A DNA stretch of 64,000 nucleotides, taken from Coenobita brevimanus (Eukaryota > Arthropoda > Malacostraca > Decapoda > Coenobitidae). Position numbers and translations under genes: made by a program. Shown here one piece after another: positions 1 through 10,620 of this stretch (position 1 is the first letter of the stretch; each line of letters begins with the position of its first letter). The stretch spans positions 70,001 to 134,000 of the forward strand of contig CM064666.1 of assembly GCA_032717465.1 (NCBI GenBank), in the 5' to 3' direction. Below the pieces are notes generated by a model. The model ran no database searches. It had not been told where the DNA came from and was given only the letters and a program-made list of their open reading frames with translations.

Positions 1-158
1 GGAAAGAAGAAAATAAAGGGTTGATTAGTGTATTTACCTGTGCGGAATAAAGGTGGGGGTGGGAGGGAGAGGGACAAAGAAGAGGAAGGATTGGGAGGAC
101 AATGGCGGTAATCTGTTTTGCTCCAAGTATTGTTCCTTCCAGCTCCTTGTGTCTCTGC

Positions 159-161
<3 letters not shown>

Positions 162-224
<63 letters not shown>
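162..224. repeat. (TC)n microsatellite
   Basis: About 31 uninterrupted TC dinucleotides. It opens a pyrimidine-rich tract on the + strand. Confidence 0.97.
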
Positions 225-227
<3 letters not shown>

Positions 228-980
228 TTTACCTGTCTTTATTCGCGCTCAATTAATCCATCGTAGGTTTAAGTGTTTACATTCACCTTAAGTTTAAATC
301 CCTCCCTCTCTCTCTCTCCCCCTTCCCCTACCCACGCCTCCCCTCCCTCTTTCACTCTTATCACGTCTCCTCTTCTCCCTTCACAAATATCCCACTCCCT
401 TCCCTCCCACTTTCACTTCCTCCCCCTCCATTCCTTTCCATATCTCGCCCCTCCCTCCCTCTCTCACCCGCCTGTACACACAGATTATTCCCCTTCACAG
501 TTATAATCCCTGCCTTAATCCCCGCCTGAATGTTGTTTAAATCTGGCAAATCGACAACACTAATCCCTTCCCACCTTGATGACCCGGTTCACCTCACCTG
601 CCCTCCCTTGCCCCCACCTGACCTTGCTGTTATTTTTGACCTTTGTTTATTTTTTACCTTTTTCACTTTATCCTTCCATTCTTTCCTCTTCCTCTCTTTT
701 ACGTTCCTTTTATCACTCTTTTACTCATTCATTCATTCACTTTCAGTCATTCACTCTCACTAATTCACTCATTCAGTCGCTGTCACTTTCCCTCTCTCAC
801 TCACTCACTCATTTCCTACTCATTCATCCACTCACTGACATTCCCACTCATTCATTCACTCACTCACTCATATTCTTACTCACTCTGATTCCTTTCTCTC
901 TGCCTTCTGATTTTCTCTCCCTCAGTAATACAAAATTTCTCACCCCTCCTCTTTTGTTTTTCTTTCTTGCTTCTTTCTAA
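225..980. repeat. Pyrimidine-rich low-complexity tract
   Basis: Almost entirely C and T on the + strand. From about 720 to 900 there is a degenerate TCACTCAT-type octamer repeat. The open frames here are rich in Ser, Leu, Pro and Phe and exist in several frames at once, as expected of low-complexity DNA. I see no gene. Confidence 0.8.
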
Positions 981-1027
981 GGGGGACGAGAGGAGAGAAA
1001 GAAAATGTTAAGAAAATGGAGAAAAAT

Positions 1028-1031
<4 letters not shown>

Positions 1032-1085
<54 letters not shown>

Positions 1086-1153
1086 GGAGGGGGATTTTGT
1101 TTGTAGTGTCATCAGGCGAGGGTAAAGGAGGGAGGCCTAAGTGATGAAGCCAG

Positions 1154-1236
<83 letters not shown>
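1032..1236. repeat. (GA)n and (CA)n microsatellites
   Basis: A (GA)n block at 1032-1083 and a (CA)n block at 1156-1236, separated by about 70 bp of unique sequence. Confidence 0.95.
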
Positions 1237-1237
<1 letters not shown>

Positions 1238-1357
1238 TTTCTTACTGAAGAGAAAGGACAAACATGATTAATGAAATACCTTGCCTACCACGTCGTCAGT
1301 TTAATGAATATTTAATGTAGAATAATATTTGTTTGGTGTATTACCTTAGAGAGAGAA

Positions 1358-1358
1358 A

Positions 1359-1389
<31 letters not shown>

Positions 1390-1402
1390 AGAATAGCCAT
1401 TT

Positions 1403-1446
<44 letters not shown>

Positions 1447-1458
1447 GAATAGCCATTT

Positions 1459-1518
<60 letters not shown>

Positions 1519-1530
1519 GAATAGCCATTT

Positions 1531-1577
<47 letters not shown>
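1358..1577. repeat. Compound (GT)n array with a repeated spacer
   Basis: Four (GT)n blocks are separated by three copies of a ~20-bp spacer, TACTAGGAATAGCCATTTTC; the first copy reads TACTAAG. The spacers are nearly identical while the GT blocks differ in length, so the larger unit was duplicated in tandem and the dinucleotide tracts then changed length. An AAT/ATG-rich trinucleotide stretch follows to about 1668. Confidence 0.93.
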
Positions 1578-1669
1578 TTCCTAATAAATAGTAATAATAA
1601 GGATGATAATAATCATAATAATAATAATTAATAATAATAATTAATAATAATGATGATAATAATAACTAG

Positions 1670-1990
1670 AGGGGCACTCAGTGGAGCGCATCTCTCCAAC
1701 AAGGGCAACGTCATTTCCAAGCCACTCGTCATAAAGGGTTAGGGTTTCTCATCACTGATTAGTGTTTCACAAGAGTGTTTTCCGGATCCAGAATCTGTAA
1801 TACAATCAGGATCGGTCCCAAAAGTTAATCGATTGTTCCCTGGGACATGGGCTGTCTACCCACCAAAGTTGACCCAAATCTCTCTTTTTAGTTTTTGAGA
1901 AATCCTGCTGACAAACAGACAGACTGACAAACAAACGGATGAAAATATATTCTCCCTATCGGAGAGAATAATAATAATTTGTAATTTATT
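1670..1990 (+). repeat. Probable interspersed repeat with AAT-rich end
   Basis: The stretch begins near a GGGGCACTCAGTGGAGCGCA motif and ends with a CAGACAGACTGACAAACAAA run, a short inverted repeat (TTCTCCC..GGAGAGAA) and (AAT)n. This layout resembles 3' ends of short retroposons common in marine invertebrates. The family assignment is from memory and there is only one copy in the window. Confidence 0.4.
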
Positions 1991-2007
1991 ACTGAAATAG
2001 AATAAAG

Positions 2008-2010
<3 letters not shown>

Positions 2011-2086
<76 letters not shown>
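2011..2086. repeat. (CA)n microsatellite
   Basis: 38 uninterrupted CA units. Confidence 0.97.
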
Positions 2087-2087
<1 letters not shown>

Positions 2088-2253
2088 TAGATTTGTGGAA
2101 TTTGGTATGTATTGTAACAAAATGGTGAACAGAGAACGGGCAACGAAATGCAACTCACTTGTGCCAACCCGCAGCCAGATATGAGCTGGTGGGAGGGTTT
2201 GGTACTGAGAGGACTTAGACCAGGGAACATACGGGGTGCTACCCACGGTGTGA

Positions 2254-2478
2254 TAGTAATAATAATAAACCATCCATCATCAGTCCTACATTGCCCCATG
2301 AGGAGCGTAGGAGCCCGGGGCTAGGCAGTTGGTCCCGACATTTAAGATGAGTGACCAGCCTCACTCATCCCTGAGTGGCATTACATGAGCAATCAACCCC
2401 AACCACTCCTTGGATATAAACCTTCACCGGCTCAATCCGATTGGAGCGCAATAATTACCCACTAAACCACCAGGCGCC
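2254..2478 (-). mobile_element. tRNA-derived SINE candidate
   Basis: Read on the minus strand, the head starts near GGCGCCTGG. It carries an A-box-like TGGTTTAGTGG (2459-2469) and, 36 nt later, a B-box-like GGTTTATATCC (2412-2422), which matches 8 of 11 positions of the consensus counting the N. A ~150-bp unrelated body follows and the element ends in an (ATT)n-like tail at 2254-2269. A pol III head, a body and a simple-repeat tail are the standard plan of a tRNA-derived SINE. It is not a functional tRNA: I see no convincing cloverleaf. Confidence 0.5.
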
Positions 2479-2479
2479 A

Positions 2480-2746
2480 AAATTTGGTTATATGATTACC
2501 ACCCAGCGTAGTAAATGGTTTCCTGGTGCACAGGAAACCATTTGGCTTGTCACTCAGTGTAGAGTCACCCACAGGCTAAAGGACGAGGAAAGAATGAAGG
2601 AATGAAAGACAGAAGAGGGAGTGTAAAGTCACCCGTAGGCAGAAGGACGAGGAAAGAATGAAGGAAAGAAAGACAGAAGAGAACGGAAGGAAAGAAGGAT
2701 GGAGAGGAAAGGGCAGACACCCGAGAGCAGCACTACATCGAGTGAG

Positions 2747-2750
<4 letters not shown>
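2480..2750 (+). repeat. Hairpin-bearing interspersed repeat, copy 1
   Basis: Contains a perfect 13-bp inverted repeat (2513-2525 and 2531-2543, loop 5 nt). It continues through a purine-rich AAGGA/GAAAGACAG segment to a GCACTACATCGAGTGAGTGG end. The same order of segments recurs at 20,490-20,815. Two internal tandem segments start near 2562 and 2620. No coding potential is seen. Confidence 0.7.

Positions 2751-2813
<63 letters not shown>
2750..2813. repeat. (AAT)n microsatellite
   Basis: About 21 AAT units at the end of hairpin-repeat copy 1; may be its tail. Confidence 0.95.
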
Positions 2814-2814
<1 letters not shown>

Positions 2815-3754
2815 GACTGTGTAGAGAGAGGAAAAGAGAAGCTTCCAGTATGAAAACTGGAAGAGAGAAATACAGAAGAAAGGCAAGTTGAACAAAGAAA
2901 TTATAAAAGATAAATTAGGAAGAGGGACAAGAAATGAGATAAGACAAGAGGAGTGATGAGAAAACCATAGAAATTATGCCCCGTAAAAATGAACATGCAG
3001 AGAAAAAATAGCGATAATATAGAAGAAAAAAAAGACGAATTGGGGAACAGATGAATAGTGTAGAAAAAAAGGGGAAAAATGATTTGCGAGAAGAGAGAAG
3101 GAAAGAAGAGAAAATGAGAGGAAAGCCTGTAAAAGAGAAGAGAGAAGTGTAAAAGATGAAAAGCTGCCCGACTGAAAAATGAATGACTGGCTTTGAAGGT
3201 GGAAGGTATTGTAATATGTATGCCAGATGATGAGAGGAGAGTGTGTGTACATGTGCTCAATATTACATCAAAGGTAGTGTGCAGCCTTCCTTCTTCCAGG
3301 GAAATGTAATGATGATGATGATGGTCTGTATGTCTTCAGTATGTCATAAAAGTGTTATTTTTGAAGCCTGTCTGTGTGGAAAAGATAGTGATGGTGGTGG
3401 TAGTGGTGCTGTTGGTGATGTTTTTAATTGCTGCTAAATGATGATGTGATGATAGTGGCTGCTTTTCTCACCTCACATTCCTTTCCCTTCCCTTCCTTTC
3501 CTTTCCTTTCCATTCCTTCCTTTCCTCTCCCTTCCCTCCCCTCCCCTGCCCTTCCCTTCCCCTATTATCAGTGTTATACCCTCACAGTCAACACATTCAG
3601 TAGGTGGGCATAATTCACTGCTTTGAACACTTCACGGTATCACTGTGAAATAAGGCACTGACCTCATATTATTTTCCTCCCTCACCCTTCCTTGCTCACC
3701 TCACCTCACCTCGCCTGTCTTTGCACTTTTACAGAATCTAATGACACGTACAGG

Positions 3755-3756
<2 letters not shown>
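2814..3756. other. No gene seen: purine-rich then pyrimidine-rich
   Basis: 2820-3240 is A/G-rich on the + strand. 3300-3430 carries short GATG and GGT runs. 3470-3560 is a CCTTT/CCCTT pyrimidine tract. No supported gene. Confidence 0.7.

Positions 3757-3847
<91 letters not shown>
3757..3847. repeat. (CA)n microsatellite
   Basis: About 45 CA units without interruption. Confidence 0.97.
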
Positions 3848-3849
<2 letters not shown>

Positions 3850-4012
3850 CCGATCCCAAAGGCCCAGCCGTCCTCCTGTGTGTCATACACTTACATAATT
3901 ATATAAACCAACTTTCCTTCCCTTTTTAACTACATCATTCTAAAACCGCTTTACACTATATACAAGCTATCCAAATTTTACCACACCCTGGATATTAAAA
4001 AAAATTACAAAG

Positions 4013-4013
<1 letters not shown>

Positions 4014-4062
<49 letters not shown>

Positions 4063-4187
4063 GTTAAAACTACTCGCGAGATTTTTCCAGCCACTTGTTT
4101 TAATTAATCTGAAAAGAACTCGGGATCTGATCAAACAAGAGTTTTTTCTTTCTGCTGAGGTAATTGCGAGCTGGAGTTGGCCCATGG

Positions 4188-4225
<38 letters not shown>

Positions 4226-4413
4226 GGGGGGTATGAAATAAATATAAGAGAAAACGAAGACCGGAAGGTGAGATTGGCGAACGTGGAAATGAGAGGGGAA
4301 AAGATTAAAGAAAGGGAGAATGGAGGAAAAAAGAAAACAGTAAATTAATGTTGATTACCAATAAAACAAAATGAAGGTGCATAGAGTGGATGAGAGGGGG
4401 AGATGGAAGCGAA

Positions 4414-4454
<41 letters not shown>
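4014..4454. repeat. Three (GA)n microsatellites
   Basis: (GA)n at 4014-4060, 4191-4222 and 4417-4454, joined by A/G-rich sequence. Confidence 0.93.
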
Positions 4455-4457
<3 letters not shown>

Positions 4458-4838
4458 GAGCAAAGATGAGTTTGAAAGTGCAAGTATGATTTAGGGTGTG
4501 AATGAGAGTTAAGAGATAAGGAATATATAAGTGTAATGGGTGAAAGTGAGAGTAAGGGTGAAAACGAAAGATAAGGGTGACGGGTGAGGGAGTAGGCAAA
4601 GGCAGGAGTTATGGATGAGGGTAAGGATCAATATTGGTTCAAAAACTCCATTCCGCCATCGTTCAGGTGGCCGCAATCTTCCACACAATCACCCGCGGCC
4701 TTCAGTAACACACATCTCAATTCTTTATCATCCCTCAATAGCCTCGGGTCTGTTTTTCTTGTGATCTATCTTGGAAGGATCACATTGCCTCTCTGGTGAA
4801 ATCATCTTCTTGGATTCTGGGTATTGTGAGTTGACTCC

Positions 4839-5342
4839 GTGCTGCCTTTGACCCTACGTTGTTGCTGATTCTGTACATCCGTGCTGCCTTTGACCCTACA
4901 CTGTTGCTGATTCTGTACATCCGTGCTGCCTTTGACCCTACACTGTTGCTGATTCTGTACATCCGTGCTGCCTTTGACTCTACATTGTTGCTGATTCTGT
5001 ACATCCGTGCTGCCTTTGACCCTACACTGTTGCTGATTCTGTACATCCGTGCTGCCTTTGACCCTACATTGTTGCTGATTCTGTACATCCGTGCTGCCTT
5101 TGACCCTACACTGTTGCTGATTCTGTACATCCGTGCTGCCTTTGACCCTACACTGTTGCTGATTCTGTACATCCGTGCTGCCTTTGACTCTACACTGTTG
5201 CTGATTCTGTACATCCGTGCTGCCTTTGACTCTACACTGTTGCTGATTCTGTACATCCGTGCTGCCTTTGACCCTACACTGTTGCTGATTCTGTACATCC
5301 GTGCTGCCTTTGACTCTACACTGTTGCTGATTTTGTACAAAG
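4839..5342. repeat. 42-bp minisatellite, 12 copies
   Basis: The unit begins GTGCTGCCTTTGACCCTACA and ends with CTGATTCTGTACATCC. Twelve units of 42 bp differ only by a few transitions (GACCC/GACTC, ACACTG/ACATTG). The unit length is a multiple of three and has no stop in several frames, which yields open frames of 186-201 codons on both strands. Those frames are repetitive and lack any recognisable domain, so I do not call them genes. Confidence 0.97.
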
Positions 5343-5808
5343 GTGTCGTGTTCCTCTGGTGGACTGCACCTCTCGTGTGTGGAGGGGGAGCGGCAGAACC
5401 ACCACATTCACTCTTTTAAACAGGGTGGACACAGTGGGTGTTCATCTTAACAACTCCCATCCTCTCCCTGACTCCCCTCAGTCACTTTATCACAATGTCG
5501 CATCCTTTTGTCCTTTTCATTGGTTTCACTCTAGTCATTGCTCTGCAGAATTCTCTACCTGCATCCTGTTCTGATTACAGGGGCGTGCAGCACCTGTCTA
5601 TATACACACTCATGCCTCTTTTCTGCCTATCTCTTAATTCGAGTCAGTCTTTATTTTCAGTCATTCATATAACATTTATGAGTTACACAGCTGCTAATCT
5701 CTTGCACAGTCTTCCCCAGTCTGTCTTTCCCCCTTCCTACCACCTCCATTCTATGAGGGCATCTCGAAATAACAGTATCTTGATTTTGGCTCCCTTGGCT
5801 TTATGATG
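5343..5808. other. Unique sequence, no supported gene
   Basis: A 122-codon + frame contains a hydrophobic stretch after an internal ATG at about 5495, but nothing supports expression or splicing. Confidence 0.6.
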
Positions 5809-5809
5809 A

Positions 5810-5845
<36 letters not shown>

Positions 5846-6340
5846 GCAGGCTTATAGATTTGGTTTTCTTCTTTTTCGCAGAAACAGTATGGAAAGTAAG
5901 GATGAGGGTGAAAAATGATGGTGGAGTGAGAAAGATGAGAGTAAAGTGAGGAGGAAAGGAAGTGAGGGTGAGAATGAGAACCCGAGTGAAAGGTGAGATC
6001 ATAAAGAAAACAGGGGTAAGGATGAGGATGTGAATGAGTCTGTGTGAGGGTGAGGATGAGAACTGATGATGAGGGTGAGCGAAAGAGTGACGGGAGAGAG
6101 TGAGGGATAAGGGGTGAGCGAAAGGGTGAGGGAAAACGGATATCAAGCGAGGGCAAGAGTGAAATAGAGTGAAAATGTGGAAGGAGGGGCGAGAGTGTGA
6201 GATGAAGGGGAGGACAGATGGATTTAACTTTGTGGTGAGATGAACAGGGATGAGAGGGGAGCGGTATTATGAAATGATGGAATAGGAAATGAGGCTGGAA
6301 TGTGAGGTGGTGAGCAAGAGAGAGAGAGAGAGAGAGCTAC
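5809..6340. repeat. (ATT)n and a GATGAGGGTGA-type purine tract
   Basis: (ATT)n at 5809-5845. From 5890 to 6310 the + strand is G/A-rich, with irregular repeats of GGTGAGGATGAGAATGAG type. A short (GA)n lies at 6318-6338. Confidence 0.8.
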
Positions 6341-6526
6341 ATTCACCTTTCTCTTGATCCCTTATTAATTAACGCCATCCCAAAAAACTCCAAATAAAAC
6401 GCGTCTCATTTTTCCGGTCAAGGTTGCTAGAAAGCGAACAAAAAATATTCCTAATTAGAAGACTCGGTGTCATTTGGCGTATCACCTGAACTATTTTATA
6501 TCTGAAAGGCCACGGATGCCAGCCAG

Positions 6527-6888
6527 AGACACCGTGAGATTCTTTTATGTACGATGTGATTCTGTATACCATGGGATTCTTTTATGTATGTGATTCTTCT
6601 GTATACCATGGGATTCTTTTATGTACGATGTGATTCTGTATACCATGGGATTCTTTTATGTACGATGTGAGTCTTCTGTATACCATGGGATTCTTTTATG
6701 TACGATGTGATTCTGTATACCATGGGATTCTTTTATGTATGTGATTCTTCTGTATACCATGGGATTCTTTTATGTACGATGTGATTCTGTATACCATGGG
6801 ATTCTTTTATGTACGATATGATTCTGTATACCATGGGATTCTTTTATGTACGATGTGAGTCTTCTGTATACCATGGGATTCTTTTATG
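6527..6888. repeat. ~37-bp minisatellite
   Basis: About nine units built on TGTATACCATGGGATTCTTT followed by TATGTACGATGTGATTC. Units alternate between forms with GTGATTCTG, GTGAGTCTTCTG and a shortened TATGTGATTCTTCTG, giving a higher-order pattern. Confidence 0.92.
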
Positions 6889-7184
6889 TATTTTCCACCT
6901 AACTTGCTGCCACCAGACATGCTTTTATTTATTTATATATATATTTTATGTAGGAGAGACATCTCGGACAGGAAGGGTTAGACACAGCCTTCATTAAGTC
7001 CTTGAACCATTGGACGTATTTATATTTTATTCTTGGTGTCTCTAAACGATTTTATTTCGCGTGGGAGAAACTTTATGAACTTGAAGAGTTAAATGTAGCC
7101 TTCGTTACCGCCTAGAAGAACTTACCCTGACTGGCGTAATGTTGTGTGTAGATCAGGCTGGAATAAAATGATGGATAGAATATC

Positions 7185-7290
7185 TAAGGGACTGAATAGG
7201 GAGGCTGCCAGAGATCGAGCAGCTTGGAATGCTGCCATTAGGTGACCAAGGGCGACGTATGGAAGCATGCTGGGTCTTTTATAAACTATA
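7185..7290 (+). pseudogene. RTE-type LINE 3' end fragment
   Basis: The + strand translation resembles the extreme C-terminus of an RTE-type reverse transcriptase (GLNREAARDRAAWNAA pattern, then a stop). A TTTTATAAA-type 3' end follows. The same piece recurs at 23,260-23,360, 40,050-40,165 and 43,780-43,890 on the + strand, and at 21,560-21,640 on the minus strand. Only the terminal ~100 bp is present. Confidence 0.6.
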
Positions 7291-7469
7291 GAATTGCCAG
7301 GGGTCATTGGTAAGGAGCAGCCGACACGTGTGGCACATCGTACAGTACAACATAATGTGTAAATCAGCATCAGCCCACATAAGAGATTTATGGTGTTATT
7401 GTTGCTGGTAGTGTTGGTGTTGTCACCTTGTATAGCCACTAATTGATTCTATATATATTGTAGGTACAC

Positions 7470-7768
7470 AGGGTATAGAGAGGACATGGTGAGGGGGAGG
7501 GGTGTAGGGGGAGTATGTAGGGGAGGATGGAGGGGAAAGTTTGGTGGGTAGGCAGGGAAGGAGAGGGAGAAAAGAGAGTTAGAGGAGGAGTGAAGGGGGA
7601 GGAAAGTGATGTGGGTTGTAGGTAAGGAGGGGAAGGAAGGTAGAGTTAGGTGGGTGGGTAAGAAAGGCAGAGGAGGATGTTAGGTAAGTAGGGGAGGAGG
7701 GGAAGGAAAGTTAATTTGGGAAAGTAGGAGGGAGGAAAGCCAAATATGGGTGGATAGATGAGTGGATA

Positions 7769-7831
<63 letters not shown>

Positions 7832-9115
7832 TGTGTATGGAGAAGGGTGAAGGGCTGAGAAAGTATAAAGAAGGAAGGATGAGGGAATGACAGCGAAATC
7901 CATCCAGACTAAACACCAAATCCCTACTGACCTAATCCCTATTGACACCTCTGAGCCTAATCCCTTAATATTGTAATCCTCGGGTCGTGTATGTTCTAAT
8001 CCTGGCTAATCCATGAGAAGTATGTTAATCGGAGGTATAATCAGGATACACCCAGCTGTTATGAAGGAAAAATTATAGTGTTGCGTCGTGGTGCTCTTAT
8101 GCGGCAGGGATAGGCAGGTGGGAAGACGGGTAGGTAGATGGTGAGGCTAGGCAGATGGTGAGGCAAGGATAGATAGATGGTGAGGAAGAGATAGGTAGAT
8201 GGTGAGGAAGGGATAGGTAGATGGTGAGGAAGGGATAGACAGATGGTGAGACAGGGTTCGACAGATGCTGAAGCATTGATTGATAGATGGTGAGGCAGGG
8301 ATAGGCATATGATGAGACAAGGATGGGTAAATGTTGAGGCATTAATAGAGAGATGGTTTGGCAGGGATAGGTAGATGGTTAGGCAGGTAGGAGAAACGTG
8401 GGAGGACAGACAACATGATAGGCAGGGTGAGGGTGTAGATAGCGAGTAAATCAGATTTGAGAGGCTGGAGGTAGGCAGAGAGGAGGAGAGGAAAGAGAGA
8501 AGGTAGGAAGAGAGGCAGAGGAAAGAGAGAAGGTAGGAAGAGAGGCAGAGGAAAGAATGAGATAGTTAGAGAGGCAGGAGTGAGGAAAATGATACTAAGA
8601 AGATAGGCAGAGGCATGGGAGAGGCAGAAGAAATGCAGGAAGGTAGGCTGAGAGGTAGGACAGTGACAGAGGAAAGGAAGAAGGTAGTCAGGAGAAAGGC
8701 AGGAGGTAGGCAGAGACTTGGAATAGGGTGGAAGGAAGCAGGAGGCAGAAAAGGAAGCAAGAAGGTAGGCAGAAAAGTGGAGGAGAGGAACGGTTTGGGT
8801 AGAGAGGAAAGAGGCAGGAAGAGGATAATAGAGGGTGGGTAAGAGGTACAAGAGGTGGGTAGAGAGGAAGGAGAAAGACTTGAAAGACACAGAGGAAGGT
8901 AGGAAGAGAGAGGAGAGAGGCAGAGGATGTTAAGAAGGCAGGCATCAAACCATACCAATTTAGTAGACTCCACATACCTTCTTAGTCGCCTAGGCAACCG
9001 TGAGTTAGGCAGGAGATGCGAGATTGAAGAGTGATGAGGCAGAAGGGATGGGGTGAGGCGGGGATGGGGGAGGCAGGGACGGGGAAGAGGTAGGGATGGG
9101 GGAGAGGTACGGTTG
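7470..9115. repeat. Purine-rich tract with (GA)n
   Basis: G and A dominate the + strand for about 1.6 kb. It includes AGGGGAGG/GGTAGG-type repeats, a (GA)n block at 7772-7827 and the 22-bp minisatellite annotated separately. No gene is supported; frames on both strands are low-complexity. Confidence 0.85.
8112..8390. repeat. 22-bp minisatellite
   Basis: About 12 units of AGATGGTGAGGAAGGGATAG plus GT, with substitutions but a constant 22-bp period. Confidence 0.9.
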
Positions 9116-9416
9116 TCACTCTTTCCTTCTTGTCTCCCTCCCTCTTCCCCTTCCCTCCCGTCTTTTCCTAGTTTCCTTCCAATTTTCCCTTATCTCCTCT
9201 CTCTTCCCACGTCTCCCATTCTCCATCATTCTCCTTCTCTCCGTCCTCCTCCCTCCGCCCTCCTGTTCCCCCCTCCATCTTACCTTTACCCATATTCTTT
9301 CCTCCATTCCCCCCCTTCATCTCTCCTCCTTCTATCCCTGCTTCAGTATTTGCCCTGTTCATCCTTTATTCTTCCCCTTTATCTTCCATCTTCAGTTTTT
9401 CAGTCTATTCCTGTTT

Positions 9417-9460
<44 letters not shown>
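9116..9460. repeat. Pyrimidine-rich tract ending in (TC)n
   Basis: Directly follows the purine-rich tract and is almost pure C/T on the + strand. It ends with (TC)n at 9426-9460. Confidence 0.9.
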
Positions 9461-9464
<4 letters not shown>

Positions 9465-9900
9465 CATAAATGTTTGTGCTATCCTTGTCTTATCCTCGTA
9501 ACCTAGTCAGATTCTTTGACAACTGGTACCCACTATGAAGCAACTGGTCTGCTGCAGTTATATTCTTTTCGTATGTTCTTATATGCACATGTGTGTATCC
9601 TTAAAAAAAAAAAAAAAGTGGTTAGTATAATTTTGTCATACCAAGAAAAGTAACGCGTCATTAGGTTAGCGAATAATTCTCGTCTGTTAACTCTGAATTT
9701 GTCGTTTTGGCATTTTTGCCGTATAGAGCTTATCCCAAGGCACTGAAGTTACCTGCCTGGCCATAACTAACATCTTTGTGTTCTGGGGAAGGAGCTGGGA
9801 TGTGGCAGCTTTATTTATTAATCTTAAAGACGTAGCTAAGAGTAGGGACAGGAATGGAAGGAAGAGCTTGGAAATAAAGCGGAAAGGAACGGCAGGTGGA
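9461..9900. other. Unique sequence, no gene seen
   Basis: Ordinary composition with a poly(A) run at 9603-9617. Confidence 0.6.
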
Positions 9901-10620
9901 TGGATGGACCCTACCCAGCTCCTACCCTCCTCCTACATCCTCTCCACCCCCACCCGTTTGCCTTACCCGCTGCCTCCCCCTCCTCCATCACCACCAACGC
10001 GCACTACACGTCTGCTGTCCTTGCCCTTACACCTATCCCCATCCTACTTCCCCTCCTATATAATTCCCTCCCCTATTTCCCTCCCACATCCCATATCACC
10101 CCCTCCTGCCACCCCCTCACCCCTTACCCCTTCTTAAATCTCATCTTTTTACCACCCCGTATTTTCCCTCCCTTACCCCCTTCTACCTCCTCTATTCCTC
10201 TGCCCCCACCTATCCCCTCTCCTACCTCCCATCTTTCCCCACGTCCCCATCCCTCCTCCTCCCACCCTTCTTCTTCATTGTGCCTGACGGAGCACGCCTC
10301 GCATTACCTGAAGACAATGGCAAGTTGATCTCTGGTACCCTCTCACACCCACACCACCCCATACCCCTACACCCACACCCTACTGACCCTCACCCTCCAT
10401 CCTACAGTCTGTCTCACACTTACACCCTTCCACCTTTTCACACCCACACCTCTCCTCACACCCTCCACCCTCCAACACATTCCACCCACACAACCCAACC
10501 TCACACCCATACACCCTTCCTCTTAGTCCTCTTCACATCCAGCACCCCACACCCTCAACCACACCCTCCCAGAACCTTGCTCACACCTGCACCTTCCCCA
10601 TGCCTCAGTTCCACTAAGAT
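9901..10620. repeat. C-rich low-complexity tract
   Basis: CCTCCC, CACCC and ACACCC runs. Several + frames stay open for 120-160 codons because the tract lacks stop codons; their Pro/His/Thr/Ser composition is that of the tract. Confidence 0.8.

Noticed and set aside
4780..5419. 186- and 201-codon frames on both strands
   Set aside because: Translations of the 42-bp minisatellite; simultaneous openness in several frames argues against coding.
5438..5806. 122-codon frame with an internal signal-peptide-like stretch near 5,495
   Set aside because: Pyrimidine-rich surroundings readily give hydrophobic translations; no splice donor or family match supports it.
8342..9506. Several Leu/Ser/Pro- or Arg/Glu/Gly-rich frames of 80-180 codons on both strands
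   Set aside because: Products of purine/pyrimidine-skewed low-complexity DNA.
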